A DNA stretch of 64,000 nucleotides from Comamonadaceae bacterium G21597-S1 (GCA_027214345.1 JAPWHR010000006.1:1-64000), one strand, 5' to 3'. Shown: positions 1 to 9,310, counted from the first letter of the stretch. Notes: generated from the sequence alone by a model not told the origin. Program-made: numbers and translations.

Positions 1-57
1 GATCGCACGTACCAGGTCCCCCTGGAGCAACGAGATCGCAATGGTCGTTTGACTTAA
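1..57 (+). CDS. Possible 3' end of a gene entering from the left (partial)
   Basis: Frame 1 is open from the first base to a TAA at 55-57, giving 18 residues that end in a charged stretch (EQRDRNGRLT). If real, it is the C-terminus of a plus-strand gene that converges on the decarboxylase gene. A frame this short can be open by chance and I recognise no family. The 46 bases to the next stop codon (58-103) show a pyrimidine-rich run but no clear terminator. Confidence 0.2.
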   Translation, partial: DRTYQVPLEQRDRNGRLT

Positions 58-103
58 ACATTCAAGATGGTTGCTTCTTTCTTTCTCTGGGGTTGATCGC
101 GAT

Positions 104-2959
104 TCAGTCGCGCGGCGCCTCGGCCACGTCGATGACGGTATCGGCTACGGCCACGAGCGCGGCGCGGTCGGATACCGCCAGCGCGGCCCGCGCCGCCGTG
201 GCCTGCGCCACGCGGGCCAGCGCGGCGTCGTTGAAGATGCGAAAACCCAGCTCGGGTCGGAAACCATGGATCTCGCGCACGTCGAGCGCCTGCATGAACT
301 GCAGGATCTCGGCGCTGATGACCTGGCCCGGCACCAGGATCGGGAAGCCCGGCGGATAGGGAATGACGAACAGCGCCGACACCAGCTCGCGGCCGGACCG
401 GATCGCCTGCGCCGCGTCGCCCATGTCGATGTATTCGCAGTTCTCGTCGTCGTAGGACAGGAAAAACGCGCTGCGGATATCGCCGTCGCGGGTTTCGGCC
501 CGGCCCTCGACGCTGCGGCCGCGGAACGCGAAGTGGAAACTGGAGAAGTCCGGCAGCGGTGGCTGCTCCAGCGTCAGCGAACGTACCCGCTTGGCGTGGA
601 TACGGCGTTCGATCGCGCTCATGTCGGCGATCTGCTGGTCCACGTCGCGCGCGATCTTGACCAGCACCTCGATCAGGTAGGCGATCGACGAGCGCGTGCT
701 GCCGATGTGCGTCATGAACAGCACCGTGTTGCGCGAGGTCTTGTTGATCTGGATGCCGTACTTGTCCATCAGCTGGCGGTTCTTGAACGTGTCGCCGTCC
801 AGGCCGGTGGCGCCGATGGACAAGGTGGCGCGCGACGGGTCGAGCGCGAACTCGTCGGTGCGCCAGGCCATCTCCAGGTTGCTCCAGCCGCTGTCCGGGC
901 TGTAGTAGGACTCGACCGCCGATTCGCGGAACTCCAGCGGCACGATGTCGCTGACACGCAGGAAGCTGAAATATTTCTTCAGCAGCGGGTGCTTGAGCAC
1001 CTGCTCGCGCAGGCTCATCGCCAGCTCCAGCTGGCGCTGGACCAACTCGTAACCCTCGAGCTCGACCTGGCGCCGGCCCACGTCCAGCGAGGCCAGGATC
1101 TGGTAGTTCGGCGAGGTCGAGGTGTGGGTCATGTAGGCCTCGTGGAAGGCCTCCTCGGCCTTGTCCTTGAAGTCCTGGTCCCAGACATGGATCATCGATC
1201 CCTGGCGCAGCGAGGTCAGGGTCTTGTGTGTCGAATGGGTCGCATAGACGCGCACCCGCACCTTCTTCGGGTCGGGGAGCAGCCGTGTGGCCAGCACGCG
1301 ATCATCGTCGTCCCAGGCCGCGTCGTCGAAGGATTCGGCAAAGGCGGCATGCTGCCTTGCATATTCCGGATCGACCATGCGTTCGGCCAGCAGCTTGGCC
1401 GTGGCCATGCCGGTGCGCTGGCGGTAGATCGGGTGGCAACGCGCGAACGCGAACCAAGCCTCGTCCCACAGGAAGATCAGGTCCGGCTTGATCGCCAGGC
1501 ATTCCATCATCACGCGCTCGACGTTGTAGACCAGGCCGTCGAAGGTGCAGTTGGTCAGAAGCACCATGCGCACCCGACTCAACGTGCCGGCCCTGCGGTA
1601 GTCGAGCAAGGTCTGCTTGATGTGGCGCAGCGGCACCGCGCCGTACATCGAATACGGGTCCAGCGGGTAGGAGTCCAGGTAGGCCACTTGCGCGCCGGCC
1701 AGCACGAGGCCGTAGTGGTGCGACTTGTGGCAATTGCGGTCGACCAGCACGATGTCGTCCGGGCGGATCAGTGCCTGCACGACGATCTTGTTGCAGGTCG
1801 AGGTGCCGTTGGTGGCGAAATAGGTGCGCCGCGCGCCGCCGGCGCGCGCCGCATATTCCTGTGCCAGCTTGAGCGGGCCGACCGGATCGAGCAGCGAATC
1901 CAGGCCGCCGGAGGTGGCCGAGGTCTCGGCCATGAACAGGTTCATGCCGTAGAACTGCTGCAGGTCGCCGATCCAGTTCGAATTCATGATCGACTTGCCG
2001 CGTGCCAGCGGCAACGCATGGAACACGCCGGTGGGTTGCTTGGCGTATTCGCGCAGCGCATGGAAAAACGGCGTGCGGTGGCGTTCGCCGACGCCTTTCA
2101 TGATCGAGCTGTAGAGCTCGGTGTGGTCTTCCTCGCGGAAGAAGATGCGCTTGAAGATCTCGCCTACGCGCGCGGCCACGTCCTCCACGTCGACGTCGGT
2201 CACCAGGTACAGGTCGAGCTCGGGTCGCAGGTGGGCGATCTGCCGGCCCAGCAGCGGGCCGCGTTCGAGTTCCGGAATCTGTTCGATGCTGTCGTCCACG
2301 CTCTCCAGGAACCGGCGCAACATGTCGCTGTGGTACATCGAGCGGAACGGAAAACCGTGCCGGATCACGACCGCCTGCAGGTTGAAGTTGACCATCGTGG
2401 CCACCAGCGCGTCCTCGAAGCTGGGCACGACGACCACGTCGAAGATGAAGTCGTCGTCGGGCATGCGTTTGCGCTGCACGCGCCGGCGCAATGCGTCTTC
2501 CTCGCTGGGCGACATCTCGTCGACGATCAGCACCTCGAAATACGGCCGCGACAACTGCGCCTGGCGTTCGCTGTCGGTCTCGATCTGCGACGGCAGTTCG
2601 CCTTCGCCTTCGAGTGTCGAGGTCTCGTGCCGGTAGGTCTGGGCCGCCAGCATGCGGTGGATGCGCCGCGCCGCCTGGTAGGCGCGTGCCAGTTCGCCGC
2701 GTTCGATCCAGGTGGCGAGTTCGCCGAAAACCCGGTGGCCGGGGAAGGCCCAGTAACTCTCCACCGGCGCCAGGTCGGTGATGATCTGGCGCACGCGGGC
2801 GATGCGCCGCTCGAACTCCGGCTGGTCGCGCGCCAGTGTCGCGAGCCGGCTGAGTTCGTCGACCAGGCTGATCCAGCCGTCGGCGCGCATCTCCCATACG
2901 CTGCGGTGACGGGTCATCGAGCCGGAGCGGTTGGCCGCCGGCGTGAAGGTCTCTTTCAT
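104..2959 (-). CDS. Orn/Lys/Arg decarboxylase, long form (951 aa)
   Basis: PLP-dependent fold-type I basic amino acid decarboxylase, expected to make a diamine or agmatine in the cytoplasm. The PLP-lysine signature STHKTLTSLRQGSMIH is visible, with the Schiff-base lysine near residue 579. In the E. coli-type enzymes (about 715 aa) this lysine lies near 367, while the part after it is of similar length, so the extra ~210 residues are N-terminal to the catalytic core. The start is the ATG at 2959, preceded by a good AAGGAGA ribosome site; the open frame continues upstream but lacks such a site. It is the last gene of the gabT-gabD-amidase-decarboxylase cluster, 83 bp after the amidase. The family is confident. 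Whether the substrate is arginine, lysine or ornithine cannot be told by eye. Confidence 0.88.
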   Translation of the reverse strand: MKETFTPAANRSGSMTRHRSVWEMRADGWISLVDELSRLATLARDQPEFERRIARVRQIITDLAPVESYWAFPGHRVFGELATWIERGELARAYQAARRIHRMLAAQTYRHETSTLEGEGELPSQIETDSERQAQLSRPYFEVLIVDEMSPSEEDALRRRVQRKRMPDDDFIFDVVVVPSFEDALVATMVNFNLQAVVIRHGFPFRSMYHSDMLRRFLESVDDSIEQIPELERGPLLGRQIAHLRPELDLYLVTDVDVEDVAARVGEIFKRIFFREEDHTELYSSIMKGVGERHRTPFFHALREYAKQPTGVFHALPLARGKSIMNSNWIGDLQQFYGMNLFMAETSATSGGLDSLLDPVGPLKLAQEYAARAGGARRTYFATNGTSTCNKIVVQALIRPDDIVLVDRNCHKSHHYGLVLAGAQVAYLDSYPLDPYSMYGAVPLRHIKQTLLDYRRAGTLSRVRMVLLTNCTFDGLVYNVERVMMECLAIKPDLIFLWDEAWFAFARCHPIYRQRTGMATAKLLAERMVDPEYARQHAAFAESFDDAAWDDDDRVLATRLLPDPKKVRVRVYATHSTHKTLTSLRQGSMIHVWDQDFKDKAEEAFHEAYMTHTSTSPNYQILASLDVGRRQVELEGYELVQRQLELAMSLREQVLKHPLLKKYFSFLRVSDIVPLEFRESAVESYYSPDSGWSNLEMAWRTDEFALDPSRATLSIGATGLDGDTFKNRQLMDKYGIQINKTSRNTVLFMTHIGSTRSSIAYLIEVLVKIARDVDQQIADMSAIERRIHAKRVRSLTLEQPPLPDFSSFHFAFRGRSVEGRAETRDGDIRSAFFLSYDDENCEYIDMGDAAQAIRSGRELVSALFVIPYPPGFPILVPGQVISAEILQFMQALDVREIHGFRPELGFRIFNDAALARVAQATAARAALAVSDRAALVAVADTVIDVAEAPRD

Positions 2960-3042
2960 GGCTTGTCTCCTTGTCCGCCGGTGCGCGCGATGGCGCCCGG
3001 CCCTTCTTGTGTCGCCAGCCCCTGCTGGTCGGTGCTGCGCCG

Positions 3043-3999
3043 TCAACCCGGCTTGTTCAACGGCCCCAGTGTGTGCAGGAACGCATCCGTGCCGCTGTCC
3101 TTGCGGTACACGGTGAAATCCACACGCCGGTCGCGGAAACTTTTCAGCGGCTGGCCGAGGTTGCTGCGCAGGCCGCGTTCGCGTTCCCTGCGCAACTTGT
3201 TGAAGTCGACCTCGATCGGCATGATCTCGGCGCCGGCGGCGGCCTGGTGCAGCACGTAGCCCGACGGGTCGACGATGATCGAGCGGCCGACGCCGCCGTC
3301 GCCGGCGCCGTTGATGTCGAAGAAATACACCTGGTTGGTCACCGCGGACGCGCGCGTGATCGAGAGTTCGACATCGCGGTCCACGGTGTCGGTGTAGTTG
3401 GGGTGCAGGATCACCTCGGCACCCATGGCCACCAGCGTGCGCGTGGTTTCGGGAAACCACTTGTCGTAGCAGATCGAGACGCCGAAACGGCCGGCGCCCG
3501 GGACGTCGAAGACGCAGAATTCGTTGCCCGCCTTGATGTCGCGCTCGTAGGGCCGGAACGGAAACATCTTGCGATAGCGGCGGATCACCTCGCCCGTGGG
3601 GTCGATCACCGAGCAGGTGTTGTAGACCGCCTCCTCGCCATCGGCTTCGACAACACGCTCGAACAGGGAGCCGGTGATCAGCCACAGGCCGGTTTCCCGC
3701 GCCAGGACACACAGGCGCTGCTCGGTCGGGCCGGGCAGGGTTTCGGCTTCGTGGTGCGGCCCCAGGGGCGCGTCCTCGGAGAACATCACCATGCGCACCC
3801 AGGGGAAACGCGCCCGGATATGGCGCATGTAGCCACCCATGCGGTCGACGTTGTCGACAAAGGCCACCACATGCATCTGCACGGCCGCGATGCCGAACAA
3901 TCCGTCGACGGCGCCCGGATGCAGCGGCGCGTGCGCGCCTGCGGCCGGGGTGACGGGGTCCGCGAGCGGCACCGCGCCGATACCGGGGGAAGGATCCAT
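3043..3999 (-). CDS. Carbon-nitrogen hydrolase (nitrilase superfamily amidase)
   Basis: Nitrilase-superfamily amidase of 318 aa. The Glu-Lys-Cys triad fits Glu75 (FSED), Lys144 (YRKMFPF) and Cys177 (SICYDKW). Such enzymes include beta-ureidopropionase and N-carbamoylputrescine amidase. Placed between gabD and a basic amino acid decarboxylase, it may remove a carbamoyl or amide group from a polyamine intermediate, but no agmatine deiminase is present here, so the substrate is open. The ATG at 3999 overlaps the gabD TGA by one base (TGATG), implying translational coupling; a GTG one codon upstream is a less attractive start. The N-terminal ~30 residues are Pro/Ala-rich and outside the core fold. 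Confidence 0.85.
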   Translation of the reverse strand: MDPSPGIGAVPLADPVTPAAGAHAPLHPGAVDGLFGIAAVQMHVVAFVDNVDRMGGYMRHIRARFPWVRMVMFSEDAPLGPHHEAETLPGPTEQRLCVLARETGLWLITGSLFERVVEADGEEAVYNTCSVIDPTGEVIRRYRKMFPFRPYERDIKAGNEFCVFDVPGAGRFGVSICYDKWFPETTRTLVAMGAEVILHPNYTDTVDRDVELSITRASAVTNQVYFFDINGAGDGGVGRSIIVDPSGYVLHQAAAGAEIMPIEVDFNKLRRERERGLRSNLGQPLKSFRDRRVDFTVYRKDSGTDAFLHTLGPLNKPG

Positions 4000-5459
4000 C
4001 ACGTGTCCAGGCCTCCCAGGCAGATGTATTTGATCTCCATGAACTCGTCCAGCCCGTATTTCGAGCCCTCGCGGCCCAGGCCGGACTGCTTGACGCCGCC
4101 GAACGGCGCCTCGGCGGTGGAGATCAGGCCGGTATTGACCCCGACCATGCCGGACTCCAGGCGCTCGGCCACGCGCATGACGCGGCCGACGTCGCGGCTG
4201 TAGAAATACGCGGCCAGGCCGAACTCGGTGTCGTTGGCGCGTGTGATGACCTCTTCCTCGGTCTCGAACGAGAATACCGGCGCCAATGGGCCGAAGGTCT
4301 CTTCGCTGGCGAACAACATGTCGTTGGTCGCGCCGCCGACCACGGTCGGTTCGAAGAACAGGCCGCCCAGCGCATGGCGCTTGCCGCCCGTGAGCACCGT
4401 GCCGCCCTTGGCCTTGGCGTCGGCAATGTGCTCCTCGATCTTGGCCACGGCCTTGTCGTCGATCAGAGGGCCCTGGTTGACGCCGTCATTCACGCCGGGG
4501 CCGACCTTGAGCGCCTCGACCTTGGCCACCAGCTTCTTCGTGAAGGCCTCGAGCACACCCTTTTGCACGTAGATGCGGTTGGCGCAGACGCAGGTCTGGC
4601 CGGTGTTGCGGTACTTGGAGATCATCGCGCCTTCGACGGCGGCGTCGAGGTCGGCGTCGTCGAACACGATGAAGGGTGCGTTGCCGCCGAGTTCGAGCGA
4701 GAGCTTCTTGATGGTGTCGGCGCTTTGGCGCATCAGGGTGCGGCCGACCTCGGTCGAGCCGGTGAACGTGAGCTTGCGCACCAGCGGGTTGCGCGTCATC
4801 TCGCCGCCGATCTGGCTGGCAGATCCGGTGAGCACCGACAGCAGGCCCTTGGGCACACCGGCGCGTTCGGCCAGTTCGGCGAACGCCAGCGCGGAAAACG
4901 GTGTCTGGGAGGCCGGCTTCACGACCATCGAGCAACCGGCGGCCAGGGCCGGGCCGGCCTTGCGCGTCAGCATGGCGGTGGGGAAGTTCCACGGCGTGAT
5001 GGCGGCCGTCGTGCCCACGGGCTGCTTGATGGCCAGGAATCGCCGGTCGCCCAGTGGCGCCGGAATCGTGTCGCCATAGGTACGGCGCGCTTCGTCGGCA
5101 AACCATTCGATGAACGACGCGGCATAGGCGATTTCGCCCTTGGCTTCGGTCAGCGGCTTGCCCTGCTCGGAGGTCATGATCAAGGCCAGGTCGTCGGTGT
5201 TGGCCAGCATCAGGTCGTTGAGCTTGCGCAGGATGGAGGCGCGTTCCTTCGCGGAGACGTCGCGCCAGGCCTTTTGTGCCTTGTCGGCGGCGGCGATGGC
5301 GCGTTCGGTTTCCCGGGTGCCGCATGCGGGCACGGTGCCGAGTGGTTCCCCGGTGGCCGGGTTGGTGACCGCAATGGTCTTGCCGTCGTCGGCAGCAATC
5401 CATTGGCCGGCCACGTAGGCCTGCTGCTTGAACAGGGAAGGGTCTTTCAGTTTGAGCAT
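3999..5459 (-). CDS. gabD: Succinate-semialdehyde dehydrogenase (NADP+)
   Basis: Aldehyde dehydrogenase that oxidises succinate semialdehyde (or glutarate semialdehyde) to the acid, the second step of GABA/5-aminovalerate breakdown, in the cytoplasm. It is 486 aa, the normal GabD length, and follows E. coli GabD closely: the N-terminal DPSLFKQQAYVAGQW block, the catalytic Glu in LELGGNAPFIVFDDAD, the catalytic Cys in GQTCVCANR, and the C-terminal GREGSKYGLDEFMEIKYICLG. The start was set at the ATG at 5459 by family alignment; 12 further in-frame codons upstream do not resemble the family. It lies 49 bp after gabT and its stop overlaps the amidase start. Confidence 0.95.
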   Translation of the reverse strand: MLKLKDPSLFKQQAYVAGQWIAADDGKTIAVTNPATGEPLGTVPACGTRETERAIAAADKAQKAWRDVSAKERASILRKLNDLMLANTDDLALIMTSEQGKPLTEAKGEIAYAASFIEWFADEARRTYGDTIPAPLGDRRFLAIKQPVGTTAAITPWNFPTAMLTRKAGPALAAGCSMVVKPASQTPFSALAFAELAERAGVPKGLLSVLTGSASQIGGEMTRNPLVRKLTFTGSTEVGRTLMRQSADTIKKLSLELGGNAPFIVFDDADLDAAVEGAMISKYRNTGQTCVCANRIYVQKGVLEAFTKKLVAKVEALKVGPGVNDGVNQGPLIDDKAVAKIEEHIADAKAKGGTVLTGGKRHALGGLFFEPTVVGGATNDMLFASEETFGPLAPVFSFETEEEVITRANDTEFGLAAYFYSRDVGRVMRVAERLESGMVGVNTGLISTAEAPFGGVKQSGLGREGSKYGLDEFMEIKYICLGGLDT

Positions 5460-5508
5460 GGGTCGATCAGCAGATGTATGGGAGGTTGAACACAAGGACG
5501 AGCCGGCA

Positions 5509-6822
5509 TCAGGCCGTCATGGCCTGGCTCAGGATGGCCAGGCCTTCGTCGAGCACCGCATCCTCGATGGTCAGCGGGAACAGGAAGCGGATCACGTTGC
5601 CGTAGACGCCGCAGGTCAGCAGCAGCAGGCCGGCGTCCTGCGCACGTTTTTGTACCTGCTTGGTGAAATCGGTGTCGGGCGTGCCGTCGGCCGTGGCAAA
5701 CTCGACCGCCACCATGCAGCCCAGGCCGCGCACGTCGCTGATGGCCGGCACCTTCGCGCGCAAGGCCTCCAGATGCCGGGTGAGCGTGTTGCCGATCTTT
5801 TCGGCGCGTGCTCCGAGTTGTTCCTCGGCGATCACGTCCAGCACTGCCAGCGCCGACGCAACGGCCAGCGGATTGGCTGCGTAGGTGCCGCCCAGGCCGC
5901 CCGGCGCCGGCGCGTCCATGATCTCGGCGCGGCCACACACGGCCGACAGCGGCATGCCGCCGGCCAGGCTCTTGGCCATCGTCATGATGTCGGGCACGAC
6001 GCCGTAGTGCTCCATCGCGAACATCTTGCCGGTGCGTGCGAATCCGGTCTGGATCTCGTCGGCGATCAGCACGATGCCGTGCTGGTCGCACAAGGCTCGC
6101 AGCGCGACCATGAAGTCCTTGGGCACGACATAGAAGCCGCCCTCACCCTGGATCGGCTCGACGATGATGGCCGCCACCTGTTCCGGCTCGATGTCGGCCT
6201 TGAACAGTTGCCCGATCGCCTTGAGCGCGTCGTCCACCGACACACCATGCAGCGGAATCGGCATCGGCACGTGGTAGACGCCGGCCGGGAACGGCCCGAA
6301 ACCGGCCTTGTAGGGTTGCACCTTGCCGGTCAGGGCCAGGCCCATCATCGTGCGGCCATGGAAGCCGCCGCCCAGCGCGATCACGCCGGGGCGTTTGGTG
6401 TGGGCGCGGGCGATCTTGATCGCGTTCTCGACCGCTTCGGCACCGGTGGTGAAGAAGGCGGTCTTCTTGGCGTGGTCGCCTGGCGTCAGCGCGTTGAGTT
6501 TTTCCGCCAGTGCCACCGTGCTTTCGTATGGCACCACCTGGTAGGCGGTGTGCGTGAAACGTTCGAGCTGCGCGGCGATGGCGGCGACGATCTTCGGATG
6601 CCGGTGACCGGTGTTGAGCACAGCGATGCCCGAGCCGAAATCGATGTAGCGGCGGCCCTCGACGTCCCACAACTCGGCGTTCAGCGCGCGCTCGGCGTAG
6701 ATCGGGAAACCGATGCCTACGCCGCGCGGCGTGGCTGCGACCCGGCGCGCATCGATCTGGGCGTTGGACTGGCTGGCGACCGCGGCGACATGCGTTGATT
6801 CGTCTTGGGTGTGGGTGTTCAT
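5509..6822 (-). CDS. gabT: 4-aminobutyrate aminotransferase
   Basis: Class III PLP aminotransferase of 437 aa that moves the amino group of GABA (or 5-aminovalerate) to 2-oxoglutarate, producing the semialdehyde used by GabD. Visible features are the TTGAEAVENAIKIAR cofactor-binding block, the DEIQTGFARTGK motif with the PLP-ring aspartate, and the PLP lysine in MTMAKSLAGGMPLS. The ATG at 6822 follows a GAGGAAA ribosome site. It is the first gene of the minus-strand cluster and is divergently arranged with a MocR regulator, the arrangement known for GabR-controlled gabTD. Confidence 0.95.
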   Translation of the reverse strand: MNTHTQDESTHVAAVASQSNAQIDARRVAATPRGVGIGFPIYAERALNAELWDVEGRRYIDFGSGIAVLNTGHRHPKIVAAIAAQLERFTHTAYQVVPYESTVALAEKLNALTPGDHAKKTAFFTTGAEAVENAIKIARAHTKRPGVIALGGGFHGRTMMGLALTGKVQPYKAGFGPFPAGVYHVPMPIPLHGVSVDDALKAIGQLFKADIEPEQVAAIIVEPIQGEGGFYVVPKDFMVALRALCDQHGIVLIADEIQTGFARTGKMFAMEHYGVVPDIMTMAKSLAGGMPLSAVCGRAEIMDAPAPGGLGGTYAANPLAVASALAVLDVIAEEQLGARAEKIGNTLTRHLEALRAKVPAISDVRGLGCMVAVEFATADGTPDTDFTKQVQKRAQDAGLLLLTCGVYGNVIRFLFPLTIEDAVLDEGLAILSQAMTA

Positions 6823-6874
6823 GGTTTCCTCGCAGACGGGGCAAAAGCCGCCCCGGGCTTGTTGTTACAAAACC

Positions 6875-6880
6875 AGTATA
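6875..6880 (-). promoter_or_regulatory. Likely -10 element of the gabT promoter
   Basis: TATACT on the minus strand, about 55 bp upstream of the gabT start. There is no TTGACA-like -35 at the usual distance. Instead the CATTGG palindrome covers that region, which would suit activation by a bound regulator. Assigned by eye. Confidence 0.5.
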
Positions 6881-6886
6881 GGACCA

Positions 6887-6935
6887 CATTGGCTCTACCA
6901 TTGGAACCAATGAGCGCAAGTTAATGGAGCCAATG
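6887..6935. promoter_or_regulatory. CATTGG operator cluster between gabT and the MocR gene
   Basis: Three related sites lie in 49 bp. CATTGGCTC at 6887-6895 and its exact reverse complement GAGCCAATG at 6927-6935 flank a palindrome at 6899-6912 with arms CATTGG and CCAATG around a 2-bp centre. Position between divergent gabT and a MocR-family gene, overlapping the gabT -35 region and the regulator's own start, makes this the probable MocR operator. Confidence 0.6.
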
Positions 6936-6936
6936 T

Positions 6937-8439
6937 ATGCCGTATTCCGCCCAGGATCCACCGTCCCGCGGTTCTGCCTTGCCGGACTTCGTGCTACGCC
7001 AGTTCGATCGCGGTCATCCGGATTTCGACCATCGCCAGCTGTACGCCATCCTGCAGCGCGGCATCCGCGAATCGGTCTTGGCGGCCGGCAGCCGCCTGCC
7101 GCCGTCGCGGATGCTGGCGCAGGCGCTGGGCATCGCGCGCAACACCGTCGTGCATGTGTACGAGCAACTGGCGCTCGAGGGGTATGTGCAGGCCCGGGTC
7201 GGTCGCGGCACCTTCGTCGCCGACATGGGGCCGCGCCTGTCGCCGGTGGCGGCGCCCGATGCGGCCCGACAGCCGGCGCCGCCCCGCAAGAACCTGTCGC
7301 GCCGTGGCCAGACGCTGGTGGCCGATGCCGGCGCGGCGCGCTTGCAGTGGGGCGCGTTTACGCCGGGCGTGCCCGAGGTGCGGTTGTTCCCGTCCCGTGT
7401 CTGGAGTCGCCTGCAGAACCAGCTGTGGCGCGCGCCGACGCCGCAGCATCTCAGTTACGCCACCGGCGGCGGCGATGCCGACCTGCGGGCCAGCCTGGCG
7501 GACTATCTGCAGGGTACGCGCGGTGTCGTCTGTACGCCGGAGCAGATCGTCATCACCAGCGGCACCCAGCAGTCGCTGCACCTGGTGGCGCAACTGCTGG
7601 CCGATCCGGGCGATACCGTCTGGCTCGAAGATCCGGGTTACTGGGGCGCCCGCAGCGTATTTCGCGCGCTCGGGCTCAAGCCGGTGGGCGTGCCGGTCGA
7701 CGGCGAAGGTATGGCGCCGTCGTCGCGCGACTTCAGGCATCCGCCACGCATGATGTTCGTGTCGCCTTCGCACCAGTATCCGACCGGGGCCGTCATGAGC
7801 CACGGGCGCCGGCGCCAGTTGCTCGACTTTGCGGCCGTGCACGGGGGCTGGGTGATCGAGGACGACTACGACAGCGAATTTCGCTACGGTGCCCGGCCGC
7901 TGCCGGCGCTGCAGGGCCTGGACCGGCACGGGCGGGTGATCTACCTGGGCACGTTTTCCAAGACGCTGTATCCGGCGCTGCGCCTGGCCTACCTGGTGTT
8001 GCCGAGGGACCTGGCCGAGCCGTTTGCGCGCGCACTCGGGGAGTTGTACCGCGAGGGGCAGTCGCCGCAGCAGGCGGTGCTGGCGCGGTTCATGGCCGAG
8101 GGCCACTACACCAGCCATATCCGGCGCATGCGCGGCATCTACGGCGCGCGCCACGATGCGCTGATCCATGCGATCCGGCACCACTTCGGCGGACAACTGC
8201 CCGTGGTCGGCGGCGATGCCGGATTGCATCTGGTGCTCGGCCTGCCGGCCGAACTCGACGACCGGGTGGTGGTCGAGCATATTGCCCGCACCAAGGTGGT
8301 GGCCCGTCCGCTGTCGCTGTACCACATGCGCCAGCCGGCGCCCGCCAAGGGATTGCTGCTGGGCTACGGCGCGGTGCGTGAGGAGGACATACCTGCGAAC
8401 TTCGCGCGGCTGGCGCACGCGGTGCAGCAGTTCCTGTGA
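6937..8439 (+). CDS. MocR/GabR-type transcriptional regulator with aminotransferase-like domain
   Basis: A 500-aa regulator of the GntR superfamily, MocR branch. Residues ~30-95 form a winged helix-turn-helix (RLPPSRMLAQALGIARNTVV followed by the wing GYVQARVGRGTFV). Residues ~130-490 form an aminotransferase-fold effector domain with the PLP lysine in GTFSKTLYPALRLAY. In GabR, PLP and GABA bound here switch the activity. The ATG at 6937 has GGAG seven bases upstream. Divergent orientation from gabTD and the CATTGG sites argue that it controls that cluster and itself. PdxR-like control of PLP synthesis is an alternative, but no pdx gene is nearby. Confidence 0.9.
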   Translation: MPYSAQDPPSRGSALPDFVLRQFDRGHPDFDHRQLYAILQRGIRESVLAAGSRLPPSRMLAQALGIARNTVVHVYEQLALEGYVQARVGRGTFVADMGPRLSPVAAPDAARQPAPPRKNLSRRGQTLVADAGAARLQWGAFTPGVPEVRLFPSRVWSRLQNQLWRAPTPQHLSYATGGGDADLRASLADYLQGTRGVVCTPEQIVITSGTQQSLHLVAQLLADPGDTVWLEDPGYWGARSVFRALGLKPVGVPVDGEGMAPSSRDFRHPPRMMFVSPSHQYPTGAVMSHGRRRQLLDFAAVHGGWVIEDDYDSEFRYGARPLPALQGLDRHGRVIYLGTFSKTLYPALRLAYLVLPRDLAEPFARALGELYREGQSPQQAVLARFMAEGHYTSHIRRMRGIYGARHDALIHAIRHHFGGQLPVVGGDAGLHLVLGLPAELDDRVVVEHIARTKVVARPLSLYHMRQPAPAKGLLLGYGAVREEDIPANFARLAHAVQQFL

Positions 8440-8461
8440 AGCCTCGGCCCGGTGCGGGCGG

Positions 8462-9310
8462 TCATTGCAGCCGCTGCAGCTTGTCCGGGTTGCGCACTGC
8501 GTACAGGCCGTTGACGCGTCCCGCGGCGTCCAGGCTGAGCGAGACAATGGTGTCGAGGCCGCCCGCGGTCCGGATCGCGATTGCGGGATCGCCGTTGACG
8601 CAGCGGATCGTATAGGCCAGTTGTTCATCTGCCCGTTTGCGGGCCAGGCCCAGCATCAGCCGCGCCACCGCGTCCGGCCCCCGGATGATGTTGATCGTTG
8701 CTGGCGCCTTGCCGCCGCCATCGGATACGAACTCCACGCCTTCGGCCAGCAGGGCCGTGAGCGGCGCCAGGTTCCCGCTGCTGTTGCTGGCGTCGAACGC
8801 CTGTACGAATCGGGCGAGATCGTCCTGGGTCGGTCGAAAGCGGGGCTTGGCTGCCGCCAGCGCGGCGCGAGCCCGTTGTGCCAGCTTGCGGCAGCTCGCC
8901 GGCGAATGACCGATGGTCTGCGCGATGTCGGCAAACGACATGTCGTAGATGTCATGCAGGAAATAGGCGGCTCTTTCGGCCGGGCTGAGAGCCTTCAGGC
9001 AGGCCATGACCGCATAAGAGATATCGAGCGCCGCCGGGTCGGGTTCGGCCACATCGGCCAGCGGTTCGGGCAACCACTCGCCGACGTAGGTCTCGCGCCG
9101 GTGCGTGGCCGAGCGCAACTTGTCGAGTGCGAGCCGGGTCACGATCGTCGTCAGCAGCTTGCCGGCGTGTTGCGGCGCCTCGACCCGGCAATACCGCAGC
9201 CAGGCGTCCTGCACCACGTCCTCGGCGTCGGCCGCCGTCTCCAGGTACCGGTACGCCAGGCGCAGCAGGCGCGGGCGTTGCGCCATGAAGGTCGCCAGCC
9301 GGTCATCCAC
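8462..9310 (-). CDS. ECF41-type RNA polymerase sigma factor with SnoaL-like C-terminal domain
   Basis: Extracytoplasmic-function sigma factor, 282 aa. Region 2 is about residues 10-75 (RLAYRYLETAADAEDVVQDAWLR), followed by WLPEP at 79-83 and a region 4 helix-turn-helix (MSFADIAQTIGHSPASCRKLAQRAR). The C-terminal ~110 residues are a SnoaL-like extension with DGGGK and a terminal NPDKL. These three short motifs and the extension are hallmarks of the ECF41 group, in which the fused domain regulates the factor instead of a separate anti-sigma protein. The GTG at 9310 overlaps the end of the AhpD-like gene by 8 bp. Linkage to a carboxymuconolactone-decarboxylase-like gene is typical of the group. 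Confidence 0.9.
   Translation of the reverse strand: MDDRLATFMAQRPRLLRLAYRYLETAADAEDVVQDAWLRYCRVEAPQHAGKLLTTIVTRLALDKLRSATHRRETYVGEWLPEPLADVAEPDPAALDISYAVMACLKALSPAERAAYFLHDIYDMSFADIAQTIGHSPASCRKLAQRARAALAAAKPRFRPTQDDLARFVQAFDASNSSGNLAPLTALLAEGVEFVSDGGGKAPATINIIRGPDAVARLMLGLARKRADEQLAYTIRCVNGDPAIAIRTAGGLDTIVSLSLDAAGRVNGLYAVRNPDKLQRLQ

Noticed and set aside
71-3259. A 1,062-codon plus-strand frame
   Set aside because: Antisense shadow of the decarboxylase and amidase genes, which carry their catalytic motifs on the minus strand.
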